DNA from: Erpobdella octoculata
Lineage: Eukaryota > Annelida > Clitellata > Hirudinida > Erpobdellidae
Direction of reading: 5' to 3'
DNA length: 64,000 nt
Assembly (NCBI GenBank): GCA_963978895.1
Contig: OZ022242.1
Location: 20,090,129 to 20,154,128, forward strand
Positions 12,901 through 32,322 of the stretch are shown here, in pieces. The notes beneath the pieces are model-generated. The model saw nothing but the letters and a program-made list of their open reading frames with translations. It was not told the DNA's origin and did no database searches. Position numbers and translations under genes: made by a program. The first letter of the stretch is position 1, and each line of letters starts with the position of its first letter.

Positions 12901-13371
12901 TGGTGGGTGGGACTGTTGGGCGGTGATGTAAGCACCCAATGGTGATTTATAGCCGTATTCTTTGACTTCGGCCTGGGCGCTAAGATCAGATGGCTGGAGA
13001 TAGCTGGGATAGAGATTCTGAGAGTATAGTGGCGAACAGTGGATGCCTGACGACGACGAAGAATCTTGATCGCCACCCCTGTAGCGCGGTCCTAAGCCAC
13101 CCAAGCCGCTGCTTCTCAGCTGACTCTCGAGAGATAAGTTTTCTTGGCCGCCGACGTCGCCTGCTGACGGCTGATAGCGGTATCCGCCAACAGCCGAGGC
13201 GCTACGGTAGGAGTGGTGAACCGAGGCAAGCAGATCAGGATCATAGCCCATCATGGAGTGTTGCTGTTGGCCCAACTCAGCGAGATAGAGCGACGAGGCA
13301 GCTGCTGCTGCTGAAGCACCACCGAGGCCGTCGGTCGGAAGCAGCCGCTCGTGCGTCTGATAGTAATTCAT
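1052..13371 (-). CDS. Antp: Hox gene, Antennapedia-type homeodomain protein (3 coding exons, 559 aa)
   Basis: Sequence-specific nuclear transcription factor that patterns the body axis (family knowledge). Joining 13371-11886, 1320-1181 and 1105-1052 gives an uninterrupted 559-residue protein. Residues 1-495 are low-complexity: Ser-rich near 232-255, Gln-rich near 307-321, acidic at 469-480. The FPWM hexapeptide, a PBC/Exd-binding motif, is at 488-491. The homeodomain spans 499-558. It starts [10 protein letters not shown], keeps W48, F49, Q50, N51 and R53, and one residue follows it. Against the fly Antp homeodomain, recalled from memory, I see Y11F, R24K, A35S, A37Q, I45V and N60A. RKRGRQ favours Antp over Scr, Lox5 or Ubx-like genes, but the FPWMKSHQ motif is not the usual YPWMRS, so the orthology is less certain than the class. 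The start is the first Met after an in-frame TGA eleven codons upstream. Confidence 0.9.
1106..1180 (-). other. 75-nt intron inside the homeobox (codons 44/45)
   Basis: Canonical gtaagt...ttttag intron, phase 0, splitting the homeobox exactly between positions 44 and 45. It is AT-rich and very short beside the 10.6 kb first intron. The flanking exons give a perfect homeodomain only when this segment is removed. Confidence 0.93.
1181..1320 (-). CDS. Antp: Hox coding exon 2 (homeodomain residues 1-44)
   Basis: 140 nt. The acceptor is a T-rich stretch ending ACCAG at 1321. The donor is a strong gtaagt starting at 1180. It encodes GLS followed by homeodomain positions 1-44, from [10 protein letters not shown] through helices 1 and 2 to LCLTERQ. 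With the single base carried from exon 1 this gives exactly 47 codons, so the frame is kept on both sides. Confidence 0.93.
2531..2588. repeat. (CT)n microsatellite
   Basis: About 58 bp of nearly pure CT within the Hox intron, bordered by CA-rich sequence at 2450-2495. Confidence 0.97.
3020..3100. repeat. Purine-rich minisatellite
   Basis: Repeats of a unit like GACAGGGAGAGACAGAGG, about 22-24 bp, three to four copies, all purine-rich on the plus strand. Confidence 0.85.
3450..3835. repeat. 20-bp minisatellite
   Basis: Tandem copies of GTGATTGTATGAATGGAATG, about 18-19 units. The first half is regular and alternates variant units (gaatggaatg and ggatggagtg). The second half decays through small indels. 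Confidence 0.93.
4850..5046. repeat. 19-bp minisatellite, 10 copies
   Basis: Ten nearly identical units of CATCATTTAAAAAGGACTG. The only variants are cgt, cgtt and one ggaccg. Just upstream (4740-4850) is a weaker GAATGGATG-type repeat. Confidence 0.96.
5789..5858. repeat. Compound (TA)n/(CA)n microsatellite
   Basis: TA tract, then CACATACACA, then TA tract again. Confidence 0.95.
6830..6859. mobile_element. Palindromic micro-element A with 7-bp flanking duplication
   Basis: A 30-bp near-perfect palindrome. The inner 24 bp (6833-6856) are perfect, with arm GTAGTTCTAGAT. It starts CAT and ends ACG. It is bounded directly by AGTTATC at 6823-6829 and 6860-6866. The structure matches three other palindromes in this window. 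It is either a minimal inverted-repeat insertion or an excision scar; the mechanism is inferred. Confidence 0.6.
6910..7239. mobile_element. hAT-like non-autonomous element (relic)
   Basis: The left end CATAGGCGTAG and right end TAGTTACGCCTCTG resemble the inverted ends of the element at 43736-44294. Flanking 8-mers CCGAAGAC (6902-6909) and CCTAAGAC (7240-7247) match at 7 of 8, as an old target duplication would. The inside holds two related halves with a GGTTTTTTGGG motif. There is no transposase. Confidence 0.65.
7315..7427. mobile_element. Partial hAT-like element end
   Basis: Ends CCCTACGCCACTG, the inverse of a CAGTGGCGTAGGG-type terminus. It also carries the GTTTTTTGGGTG motif seen in the adjacent element at 6910-7239. 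No matching left end was found, so it looks truncated. Confidence 0.4.
7828..7865. repeat. (CT)n microsatellite
   Basis: Short CT tract followed by CT-rich sequence to about 7890. Confidence 0.95.
9103..9160. repeat. (CA)n/(TA)n microsatellite
   Basis: CACACACA grading into a TA tract. Confidence 0.95.
9255..9345 (+). other. tRNA-like sequence, possible SINE head
   Basis: GGTTCGATTCC at 9315-9325 matches the tRNA B-box. TTCGGCAAGCG about 50 bp upstream is a loose A-box. The T-arm pairs at 4 of 5 positions, but no acceptor stem closes, so this is not a working tRNA gene. A degraded SINE promoter is the best guess. Confidence 0.3.
9846..9922. repeat. (CT)n microsatellite
   Basis: About 77 bp of pure CT in the Hox intron. 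Confidence 0.97.
11886..13371 (-). CDS. Antp: Hox coding exon 1 (N-terminal region and hexapeptide)
   Basis: Codes for residues 1-495 plus the first base of codon 496. It begins [11 protein letters not shown] and ends MFPWMKSHQ. The reading frame runs on 40 codons past the exon end, but those residues (starting [10 protein letters not shown]) look like translated intron. The splice site is read as CAAG followed by GC at 11885-11884, a GC donor with A at +3 and G at +5. This is the position whose phase (1) fits the exon 2 acceptor. The base composition is far more GC-rich than the flanks, as expected for coding DNA here. Confidence 0.88.
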
Positions 13372-14057
13372 GCGTGCAGTGATGATGATCGTAGCACAAA
13401 CCAGTCAGAAAGCAGTACTGCTCACAGATGTTGTGCTCAAGCCAGAATGTTTACAAAAATGTCGAATCAAGTTTCTGCTGATTGAAATTTTTCATTCGAT
13501 GAACGACCTGCGAGATAAAAATTAATAATTTATAAATCATATTTAAATTCAATAAACCACTAAATTCTATTAATTTAAATATTAATAATAATATTAAACT
13601 AATTATTATTACTCATATTATATTAATTATTAATACTTATTCCATTCAAGCGGAACTTCACCAGAACCGATTGCTTAAAAAATAAACAAAACTACTTTCT
13701 CTCCCTCTTTCTAATTCATTTTATCACATTCTCTCTCACTCTATGTATCTCTCTCTTACACATTCTCACACATTCTATGTATCTCTCTCTCACCCTACGT
13801 ATCTCACTCAGTCTTTTCTCTCTAAAATACACCGTTGTACATCTTACTTTACAATTTTGCAACAAAAATATCGAATATTTAAAAAAAATTAAAAAAAAAC
13901 CTTTAGAAAATTAAAACGCATAAACTCTTGATGAAACACGTGATCGGGACAATGAGATGTATGTCAACAATGGCGCACGTCCTCGGCGGACGCATAGCAT
14001 GACTCGCAACAAGATTTAGATGAAATCTTTTTCACAAATAAAACCACAAAAACAATA
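13372..14057. other. 5' flank of the Hox coding region
   Basis: Presumed 5' UTR and proximal promoter of the minus-strand Hox gene. It is AT-rich from 13510 to 13680 and has CTCTCT/ATGTATCTCT repeats near 13680-13830. I could not place a TATA box or a transcription start with confidence. Confidence 0.4.
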
Positions 14058-14060
14058 TTT

Positions 14061-14091
<31 letters not shown>
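14058..14091. repeat. (TAA)n microsatellite
   Basis: About eleven TAA units. Confidence 0.95.
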
Positions 14092-14499
14092 GCCAAAAAA
14101 AAGGAAATGCTTTTTGAGAGAAATTTACAGAGAAGTGAGGAAGATTTGCCTAAAAGTAGATTTAATTACTTAGGATTCTCATGTCGCAAAATGTAATCAG
14201 CCATCAGGGACTGAGAAGAAAAAGCAAAAAAAAGAAAAAAAGGAAAAAATGAATGGAATAAAAAAGAAAGAGAAAGAGAGAGGCGTGGTGAAGAGGATGA
14301 TGAATTACCAAATCATTCTCTCGCGTGTCTTCATTCAACTCGACTTTTCCTTTCCTGTGGTATTATTGCTTGTTTGCAAGTTTCTTTCTTTTTTTTATGT
14401 TTTTTGTTTGTTACCTTTCTCTTAAACCTAATATTCACTCAGACTCGAGTTCACTAACAATAATAAAAGTTGCAATTACAGGCAGACAAGTATGTAAGG

Positions 14500-14612
14500 T
14501 AGGAAAGTAGGTAGGTGATAGGGAAATACGTAAGGTAGGCAGGTAGGTGATAGGGAAATACGTAAGGTAGGCAGGTAGGTGATAGGGAAATACGTAAGGT
14601 AGCAGGTAGGTG
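14500..14612. repeat. 32-bp minisatellite, about 3.5 copies
   Basis: Unit begins AGGTAGGTGATAGGGAAATA and continues CGTAAGGTAGGC. Copies are nearly identical. A GA-rich tract follows at 14670-14776. Confidence 0.9.
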
Positions 14613-15314
14613 ATCGGGAAATGAAATTGATACGGGGTGTTATATTATATTGTAAAAGAGCTGAAAAAATAGAAAAACAAAAAGAGAAAGAAACAGAGAG
14701 AAGGATAGAGAGAGTGAGAGAGAGAGGGGGAGGGAGAGAGAGAGGGAGGGAGAGAGGGAGAGGGAGAGAGAGAGAGTTGAAAAGAAATGTAGAAACATGA
14801 TACCAGAGACTTCAGTGAGATCCGGTCCAACGAAAGCTTGATAGTAGTATGGATGGATGTGGATATTCACGTAATGTGCGCGCGCATGTGTGTATAGAGA
14901 GAGACATTCGTAGATGTTCTTTTGTGAAAACAGAGGTGTTGGAAATGAGTCTAAAAGATTTTTTGTAACAATTCATGTCATACAAGAACACATGAACATA
15001 CATAAATATATAAAGTAAAGAGAACAAATACTGAGTAATAGTTGAAGAAACTGAAGCATATAAAGAGATCTGCAAAGACACCTGCCACGGATGCAAGGTA
15101 AGAAGTCCTGAGAACACGAGTCCAGTGAACAACGAGCAGTAAATCATGCTGGCACAAGTACACAAGCAAATGCTCAAATACCCAGAAGTATGTAGAAATA
15201 TGCAGAAAAAGTACGCTTTATATGCAGAAACTCTAATATGTAGAAATACGAAATCAAACGAAAAAAACACTCTAAAATATGAGTTTCTCTCTTTAACATT
15301 AACTGCATCAAAAG

Positions 15315-15498
<184 letters not shown>

Positions 15499-15507
15499 CA
15501 GATATAA

Positions 15508-15694
15508 TAGAGTACTGCACGGGCTGATTTTTCGGGGCCGGCCCGTCGGCAACTCGGCCTGGCCCGACCCGTCTAACATGGACTGGGCTCGGCCCGTTCT
15601 TATAGGTCTAAAAGCCCTAAACTTGAATTCAAAATCGGCCCGCCCAGCCCATTTAAAAGTCCTAAAATCAAAGCCCGGTCCGTGCATTACTCTA
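15508..15694. mobile_element. 187-bp GC-rich inverted-repeat mini-element (hAT-like)
   Basis: The ends TAGAGTACTGCACGG and (inverted) TAGAGTAATGCACGG match at 14 of 15. The inside is rich in GGCCC/GGGCC words, unlike the surrounding AT-rich DNA. It starts 17 bp after a TA tract. No clear target duplication is visible because the flanks are microsatellite. The TAGAG-type terminus suggests hAT, as in the element at 59615. Confidence 0.6.
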
Positions 15695-15717
15695 ATACAT
15701 ATACATACATCCATATA

Positions 15718-16091
15718 CAGTGGCGGGGGACATAATCCAGCCGTGGCTTTCTAATTTTTTTTCTTTTGAAATACTAGGACAAACAGTAATAAAACGAGAA
15801 ATGCCAATTATAACCAGTATTATGTGAGAAAAAAATAAATTTGAAGTAAAAGTTACCCAAATAAGAAATAGGGCACAAATACCCTTCTCTTTACAAATTT
15901 AGAAAAAAATGACCAGTTTTTAGAGAAATTACAAAAGATATTCCAGTCCGCTCTTGTTTTCCTGCAGGGTTTGTGGATCTAACATCAAATGTTTGTTCCT
16001 CCTGACTTCTTTGGCTCCCGTCACCGTTTCGGACCTCTCCCGCAATTTTCCGCCCCCCCCCCCCAGCTAAAACAGTCTATATCTTTCACTG
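15718..16091. mobile_element. hAT-like non-autonomous element, copy 1
   Basis: Left end CAGTGGCGGGG; the right end inverted reads CAGTGAAAGATATAGACTG. It is homologous to 29258-29577: they share ACGAGAAATGCC, TAGAGAAATTACAAAA (15921-15936) and GTGGATCTAA...ATCAAATGTT. Flanking 8-mers TCCATATA and TGCACATA match at 6 of 8. It is followed at once by a (CATA)n tract. It holds no coding sequence. Confidence 0.65.
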
Positions 16092-16094
16092 TGC

Positions 16095-16152
16095 ACATAC
16101 ATACATACATACATACATACATACATACATACATACATACATACATACATAC
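16095..16152. repeat. (CATA)n microsatellite
   Basis: About 14 tetranucleotide units abutting the preceding element. Confidence 0.96.
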
Positions 16153-16683
16153 TTAACAAATTTTAAAATTATTTTTATTAAATTTCGATATTAATGTGCT
16201 AACGCAAGCAAATATGTGTTGACTAAAAAATAATATGACCTTCTCATATTCTCTTTCTATCTGACTTTCTTAGCAGTTTAGATCTTTTTCCCCCAACGGG
16301 TAGTTTTAAAATTGCATGAGTTTCAAGCTACACCCCGGTCAGGTGTCGAACTGACAACTTTAACACTTGCAGTTGACTGCGAAAAAATGAAAAAAGATGA
16401 ATGCCTTTTATTTCTAGTTCTCTCATTCCATCTCAAACGAACACACACAAACGTTCTCTCTTTAACCCACGACACAATCACCCCCTCCTTTTAACCCACC
16501 ACACAATCACCCCCTCCTTTTAACCCACCACATCCTCGTTCCGTTTCCACGTTTAACTCAAATCAAACGGAAGCTGAGTAACCAAATGACGTTACTTGGA
16601 AAAGAAGTAGAACTGAAAATATTCCTAAATCCTTTTTTCAGTTCCACATTTAATTCCACCCGTACAATTCTCTCCTTCTTTCT

Positions 16684-16724
<41 letters not shown>

Positions 16725-17434
16725 TCTCTCGTTCCTCCTACCTTCCTCTATACGAATGCAGAAAAGGTTTTATCATGTTTTAACGCACGACAGGCTCCGT
16801 TTGAGAAATCTGATCTTGAAGACAATGTGTTAAACAGACTGTCTCTTGTCAAAAAGAAGAAACTTCTTCCTTCTCTTACTTCTCCTCTTCTTCCTATCTT
16901 TCATTCCAACAAATTTTCTAGCTTTTTAAATGATTAGAAATACCAAACACTTCCTTTTAAAATAATATTTATATTAAGAAAAACTTGTTATTGAGAGGCG
17001 ATGACAGCCCTACAAGATGCAAGATACATAAGAATGACATAAGACACCACCACATTCACTCTATTTTGAAAGTTAAATCTGTGGTATTAATTAAAATTTC
17101 GTAAATTGTCCATGCCTCCTTGATTTTTAAATATTGATTAGTATCGGGTGAGTAGCATCCCAAACCCCCACCGCAACCCCAACCCCCTACCTCCGCAAGC
17201 ACATCAGCAATCATAATCATCACAATTATCAAAATCATCATCATCCCCATCCGTCCATTTGGACATAATCTCACGACGTAACTACATTGGAATGTCACAT
17301 GACCAACCACAATAATTACCACCAACATCATCATCATCACTGCCACCACATTCAACAACATCAACAGTACCATGTTTAATAACAAAATAATACTAATAAA
17401 GTTAAATCTTAACAGCAGCTAAACAAAACTAAAC
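16153..17434. other. Intergenic, no gene seen
   Basis: Contains a 29-bp unit (TTTTAACCCACCACACAATC...) repeated about three times near 16480-16545, a (CT)n tract at 16687-16730 and CAT-rich sequence at 17210-17350. No conserved coding frame. Confidence 0.6.
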
Positions 17435-17545
17435 AAACACCTACAAACACCTACAAACATCTACAAACATCTACAAACACCAACAAACAACTTCAAACAT
17501 CTACAAACACCTACAAACACCTACAAACAACTACAAGCAACTAAC
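17435..17545. repeat. 10-bp minisatellite (CTACAAACAC)
   Basis: About ten tandem copies of CTACAAACAC/CTACAAACAT with small drift. Confidence 0.93.
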
Positions 17546-19849
17546 TACATGCTACTACAACAAGGAGAACTCTGTTTCTATCATGGCTTCAACTCGAACA
17601 CAACCAGGTCTTATCGACGCTAAATACAGCGAAAACGGCATAACAAGTACTTAGGCCTCACGTCAATCAATCAATCAATCAATCTATTTTTAACAACAAA
17701 CAACCAAGCTAAAGAGCATCACAACATACAACAAAATACAGCCACTGCTGAGCAATCAAAATTATAAAGGTCGCTTGAATTATAATTTTATATCATCACC
17801 GTTTGTAAGTTTATTTAAAAATGAAAACAATTAATTTAACATTAAACTGGTCGAATTTCAAGCCTGTATATAATGATCAAACGTAGACCAGTCATGATAA
17901 TTATCTGCCATTATTATACTTTTATATAAAATTTATTTCACATGTCGTCAATGGCCAGTGCATACTGGTGGCAAACATGATTATAATTATGAGTTATTAT
18001 CAACATTTTCGCATGCACACAAAGCCCAATATTGAAGTGTGGACTGACCCCTTTAAATAAAAGTCTATTGAAAATAAAAACAATGATATTAATCATAAAA
18101 TAATTATTATGATTATTTCTTCACCTTATCATCATAATCACCACCACCAGCATCCTCATCATCATTATCATCTTCAACATAATCATCATCATCATCATCA
18201 CCACCACCACAATCATCCTCATCATCATCATAACAGTTGGCAACTGAAATACTCGAGTATGTGTTTTTGCATATTTTAATTCATCGACAACCGTTAGCCC
18301 CGCCTCCCTTATGCACATTTGAAAGACTACAGCTACAACAACTTCAGCACTTAAATAATATTTGACCTCACTAAAAAAACTTTTTGGAAACATAATTAGG
18401 TTGTAAAATGAAAAAAATGTGGATATTAAAATTCTTTCAACACTTCATCAATAACCACGAGACGACCTATGACCTATGGTCCAACACCGCGGTTCAACTT
18501 CAAACCAGCAGAACTGGAGGCGTCATCGTGGCCAATGTTCTTTGTGGTTGTGTGTACGTATGACTGGAGAGCCAATTTTTCTCTCTTGGGACGACATCGA
18601 CAGATGGTACCGAATCTTTCCGAAAGATCAGAAATCAAGATAAGACGGTCTGGGATTTTAATAAATGTCTTCCTCCTTCTTCTTCTCTTCGTTAGTCTTT
18701 CTTCTTCCGACTACCCATATTGCTATCTACCTTTCTTCAATTATGTGTGATAGCTGCCGCCTAATAATACCCAAACGCAACAAGACACTGGCATGATCTG
18801 CATGTGAAATAGCCCATTCTCTTACTGAATTAGTGTAGACAGGAACACGCATGCATGCAAAAACTGTGCATTAATTATTAATAAAGCTGTGCACGGCCAA
18901 TGTAAGAAAGGGGAAATTCGAAGCACAGGGATATCTGAGGATACATGGAAAAGAATGTTGGAACATTCGTTTGCTGAAGTTTTGGCTGGAGTCGATGAAT
19001 GATTTGTCGACAGATCAATTAGAGTAGAAAACAAGTAGAAAGTGAGAGAGGGAAAGAAAGAAAGAGAGGGGAAGAAAGAGAGAGAGGGGTAGGCAGGCAG
19101 ACGAAGGCAAAAAAAACGAAAACATTTAGAAAAAAAACCCATTGAACCAGCCTATAATACAATAATGAAAAGAAACCAATTCACACACACACATATCAGA
19201 CGTAAACGAATTTTCATAATAGACAACTAAAATGTCTACAGACTCAGTACAGCAACTACAACCTACTATTAATGCATACATACTGACAGATACTGAATGT
19301 GCACGTTTGACACTAATGTCTGCAGAATTCGCTTGGGTGTTGTTTGAAATCTTCAAGATAAGGTCATCCAATAAAACAGAGAATTTTAACTTATACGCAG
19401 GCGCGCACATATATATAGATAGGTACGACACACATTTTTGATTAAACTCATTAACATATCTATTAGCAAGAAGTAACACAGTTGAATATTCATCGGAAAG
19501 ATATAGCCTTCTGTATATTTGGCCTAGTGAAAATATTTTGCTATAGTTCTCTAAGCTACAAGACAACTGAAAAAAATAGCGTAGCCGAACTTTCAAAATT
19601 AGAGTATGGGCGATCTACAAACTATCAACCATGTTACAAAACAATTTTCTCTAAGCTCAAATGATTTTCTGGTGCATATCATGATTTACCAATTTCAACA
19701 GTTAATAAACACAAGAATAGATTTATTATTTATAAAATCAAGTTTTCTAGAGCAGCAAACCGGATATGAGATTTTGAGATCGCCAACACGTGGTGTTTGG
19801 CAGCTTTGCAAACAATGTAAAACAATTCCACATCTATCGTTCTAACTAT
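17546..19849. other. Intergenic, no gene seen
   Basis: Holds interrupted (CAT)n at 18128-18230 and a GA-rich tract at 19040-19085. Reading frames here are short and I recognise no domain. Confidence 0.5.
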
Positions 19850-25013
<5,164 letters not shown>

Positions 25014-25221
25014 TCAGACTTGCCCTGTGTATGTTTACATTCTTGCTTTCACCTACTCCGCAAAGTAGTGAAAGAAATGTTTGGCAAAAAGAATCTTTAA
25101 TTTGAAACTGCGATTGAAAGGAAGATGTTTACAACTTTTCATTCTATTTTATTCATCCTTCACTCTGTTAAAAGCAACACATTAGCAGTAATAAACATAC
25201 GTACGTACACATAAATAAATA

Positions 25222-25681
25222 AATAAATACATACATACATACATACACACACATATACATACATACATACATACATACATACATACATACATACATACAT
25301 ACATACATACATACATACATACATACATACATACATACATACATACATACATACATACATACATACACACACATATACATACATACATACATACATACAT
25401 ACATACATACATACATACATACATACATACATACATACATACATACATACATACATACATACATACATACATACATACATACATACATACATACACACAC
25501 ATATACATACATACATACATACATACATACATACATACATACATACATACATACATACATACATACATACATACATACATACATACATACATACATACAT
25601 ACATAAATACATACATAAATACACACACATACACACACATACACACACATACATACATACATACATACATACATACATACA
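25222..25681. repeat. (CATA)n array with higher-order periodicity
   Basis: About 460 bp of CATA. The variant block ACACACACATATACAT recurs at about 25245, 25365 and 25493, spaced 120 and 128 bp. The array therefore also grew by copying segments of about 120 bp. The tetranucleotide gives open frames (MYVC repeats) in three phases; these are not genes. Confidence 0.97.
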
Positions 25682-25955
25682 TAAAATAGGCTGAAATAAT
25701 CAACTGCGTGTTTTTTTATTCGTGAGTGTCGTTGTTAAAAGATCATAGATATTTTATCTAGGCATGGATGATGGATACCAAGAAATATATGTACCATAAA
25801 TTTGTTCGTATTTATTTTTCTAATTTTTTCCAGTATTTTTCGCCTTACTTTTCTCCAATCCTGAAAAGCAATATCGTTTCAATTTGGATTGCATTAACCC
25901 TAGACCATATGACGGACTAACACGCAACGCCTGAGCCAATATCATCTGCATTTCA

Positions 25956-29257
<3,302 letters not shown>

Positions 29258-29577
29258 CAGTAGCGGATATAGGGGGAGCCGGGGAAGACCATGCCCCCCC
29301 GTGGATTTCAAAATTTATTTGTTCGAGATACTAAGAAAAATGTATAACAATATCAATACGAGAAATGCCGTTTAAGACCAGTAATAGGTTAGACAAAGTT
29401 CAAGTTGACCAAATTTAGACGACAAATTGACTATTTTTTAGAGAAATTACAAAATTGTAAGCATTCGGCTTTTGCTTTCCAATGTGGATCTAAGATCAAA
29501 TGTTGGAGCTTCTCAATGTCTTTGGCACCTCCGCTATTTTCTGGCTCCCCCGCCAAAGCAATCTAGATCCGCCACTG
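29258..29577. mobile_element. hAT-like non-autonomous element, copy 2
   Basis: Ends CAGTAGCGGATATAG and (inverted) CAGTGGCGGATCTAG. It is related along its length to 15718-16091, including TAGAGAAATTACAAAA at 29439-29454. It is followed directly by CATACATATATA, again a microsatellite. The target duplication is unclear (5 of 8). There is no coding sequence. Confidence 0.65.
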
Positions 29578-32243
29578 CATACATATATATATATATATAT
29601 ATAGCATACATATAGCTGGTCTGAATATCAATTTCTTAATTGCCCAAGAAAGAAGAAAAGTCGAATGCCATTTCTAGATTATAACACCTTCCTCTGCAAT
29701 CGATAGTCTTAATTAATCACTTCGGATGAGACGTGTAAAAAATTGCCACTCGAGAAAGAGTGTGGAAGATGAAAGAGAAGATGGAGAGAAGAAAAGAATG
29801 AGAAAGGGGGATTAGGGGAGAGAGTGGGACTGGGGGAGAGACAATCGAGGGACAGAAAGTATTACTGTTTTTCTGTTGGCGGTATTAATTACGTAAGTGG
29901 TCCACGTAGATTCCTCGACCGACATCAAAACGAGATTCAACTGTCATGGCAGACGTCTCTAATAACGGGCCGTATTGATTTAAGAGGAGGATAAAAACGA
30001 AGAACAGTAATACTGCTAATGGCAGTAGAGGACAGGTATAGAATGGGGATAATGATCGATGCTCCGATGAGAACGGAATGATGAATGAACGGACCGTACA
30101 AATATTATCGCTTGTATTTTTACTCCATTTCTCTCATTTATTTTCTCTTCTATTAATATTCTATCATTACAAAGAAACGCTAAATCAGCCGCATTTGCTG
30201 CGCCTTCTTGGCGATCGACGACTGGCAATTTTTTTTTAACAATTCTTGATAATGATCACTCAGAATGCGAGGACGTCGCTTGATTAGCAAGCAAGCGGAT
30301 GATGGAAGGAGAGATGGATGGCAGACGAGCTGGAGTGGCAAGATTTGCATTGATGATCCGATTCAGGCAGACTCCCGTCCAGTCGTTCTGTCATCATCGG
30401 AGACATGGAGATGGGAAGATGGAGAAACGCAGGAGGGAAAGAGAGAAAACATAGACAGGCTGAAAAATTATAGAAAAAATTAAAACAAAACAAAATAGCC
30501 ATTTATACAATGGCGGCCTGCAATAGAGATTGGTGCTTCAAGGTTTGTGACAGTTTAACTCTGACTCACGAAATGTCTGTTTCCCAGCTATGAAATATGA
30601 AATATTACGTATCGAAACATGTTAACTACAAGTTTCGCTTTGTGAATACAAACAGAACATGCATCCATACAAAAATATAAATACGCAAAAACAAGCAAAC
30701 TTGGAGATACACCAACAGGACGACAAGACATAAGCAGTAATACGCACGCAGAGACACGCAAGTCCTATTCCTAGAATGCGTAACGCCTGCGGAAGGCACT
30801 TTCCAGTAGCGATAAATCTGGTAGAAAATGATAAATGAACAGGCCAATAATTCTTTTGCTGAAGGGAAAGAAAAAGAAAAAGTCAGCGCTACAGAAATTA
30901 GACATCACGAGAAAATTAACGGCATAAAATATGAGGGACCATAAAAAGGAGAGAGGAAGGGGAGAGAGAGAGAGAGAGGAAACGTTGATGCAAGTTGAAA
31001 TATAGGCTTCGCGTCAGTTCAATGGAAAATATGATGACAAATGTGAAGGTTTAGAAGGAACCAATGGAAGAACGCCGAAAGTGCTCTCACGACTTTCGAT
31101 TGAGTCGCTGGTGACGATGACGCGCGTCATTCATGACGAAGTTAGTAAAGTGCATGCCAATCGAAATAAAAGAAATATCTCTACGAAGTGTCAATTCCTT
31201 GTTAGACGACCATGACCGTTGTGGTGGTGATGATAATGATGATGATGGATGACGATGATGATGTAGAGGCGGCGGGAATAATATGAGAGATAATGATATA
31301 AGTAATGAAGAGTGGTTGAAAATGAAACTACTGTTTTTGATTGATGGTGAGACGACGACGACGATGATGATGATGATGATGATGGGGGGGGGATTTTTTT
31401 CATCGGTGATAAACCAATGAAGAAAAAAGAAATATATAGAAAGTGTAACAACGTAAAGTAGATATTTAAAGATGTCTCCGACAAGGACATGTAGGTATCT
31501 TTCTACTTCCATGTGACAGTGTTGTTATGTGTTCACGTGCATGTGTGCTTACGAGCGTGTAACCAGTCTAAAACGCCATCAATCATTGGGCGACGCTTTT
31601 AATCCATTAATTTCTTAACTTCTAGACGCCTCGACGTGAGCGCTTCCTATGCCTTAATTTCAACCATCCGTCATCCCAAGACAACCAACCTACTCACAGC
31701 TCCACAACACTGGCAAGTAAGTCACGTCGGACAAGCCACCACCCCCGTCTCCTAACCCTATGTGCCCTCACTAACGTGGTTCTTCTTGCCACCATCCTAT
31801 ATTTCAACCTGCACCTTTCGCCGTCCACCCAGCTTTTTTTCACGTTGTATAAATCCACGTCTGCGTACTGGAGAGATATTTATGTCCGTCCATATTTCAT
31901 ATAATTCTCGGCCATCCGTCACGACAGCCACGGCCAGCTCGGCACTTTTCTCGTCTCAATTATCGCCCACTCGCTCGCATGATCCCCATTCATCCCTCCT
32001 TCTTATCCTATACTTAGAGCCAAGTATGAAGAAAAAAAATGAGAAAAATGAGAAGGATAGACGAAGGAAAAGAAGAGAAAACGAGCGCTACCTAGCTCGG
32101 TTATAAATGGAATGACCAATTGCTTTTAATGGTCGCCCGAGCCGATGCTGATATAAAATGCAGCGCTAAGAAATGAAAGGTCGTATTTTTTCTAAATCGA
32201 TTTCCTAATAACAGCCGCGAGTTATTCCGCGGTCAAAGTTTGC

Positions 32244-32244
<1 letters not shown>

Positions 32245-32322
<78 letters not shown>
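32245..32322. repeat. (TTA)n-(TCA)n compound microsatellite
   Basis: About 46 bp of TTA passing straight into about 32 bp of TCA. Confidence 0.96.

Noticed and set aside
25160..25703. Three overlapping frames of about 170 codons (MYVC repeats)
   Set aside because: A tetranucleotide repeat opens all three phases. This is a microsatellite, not a protein.
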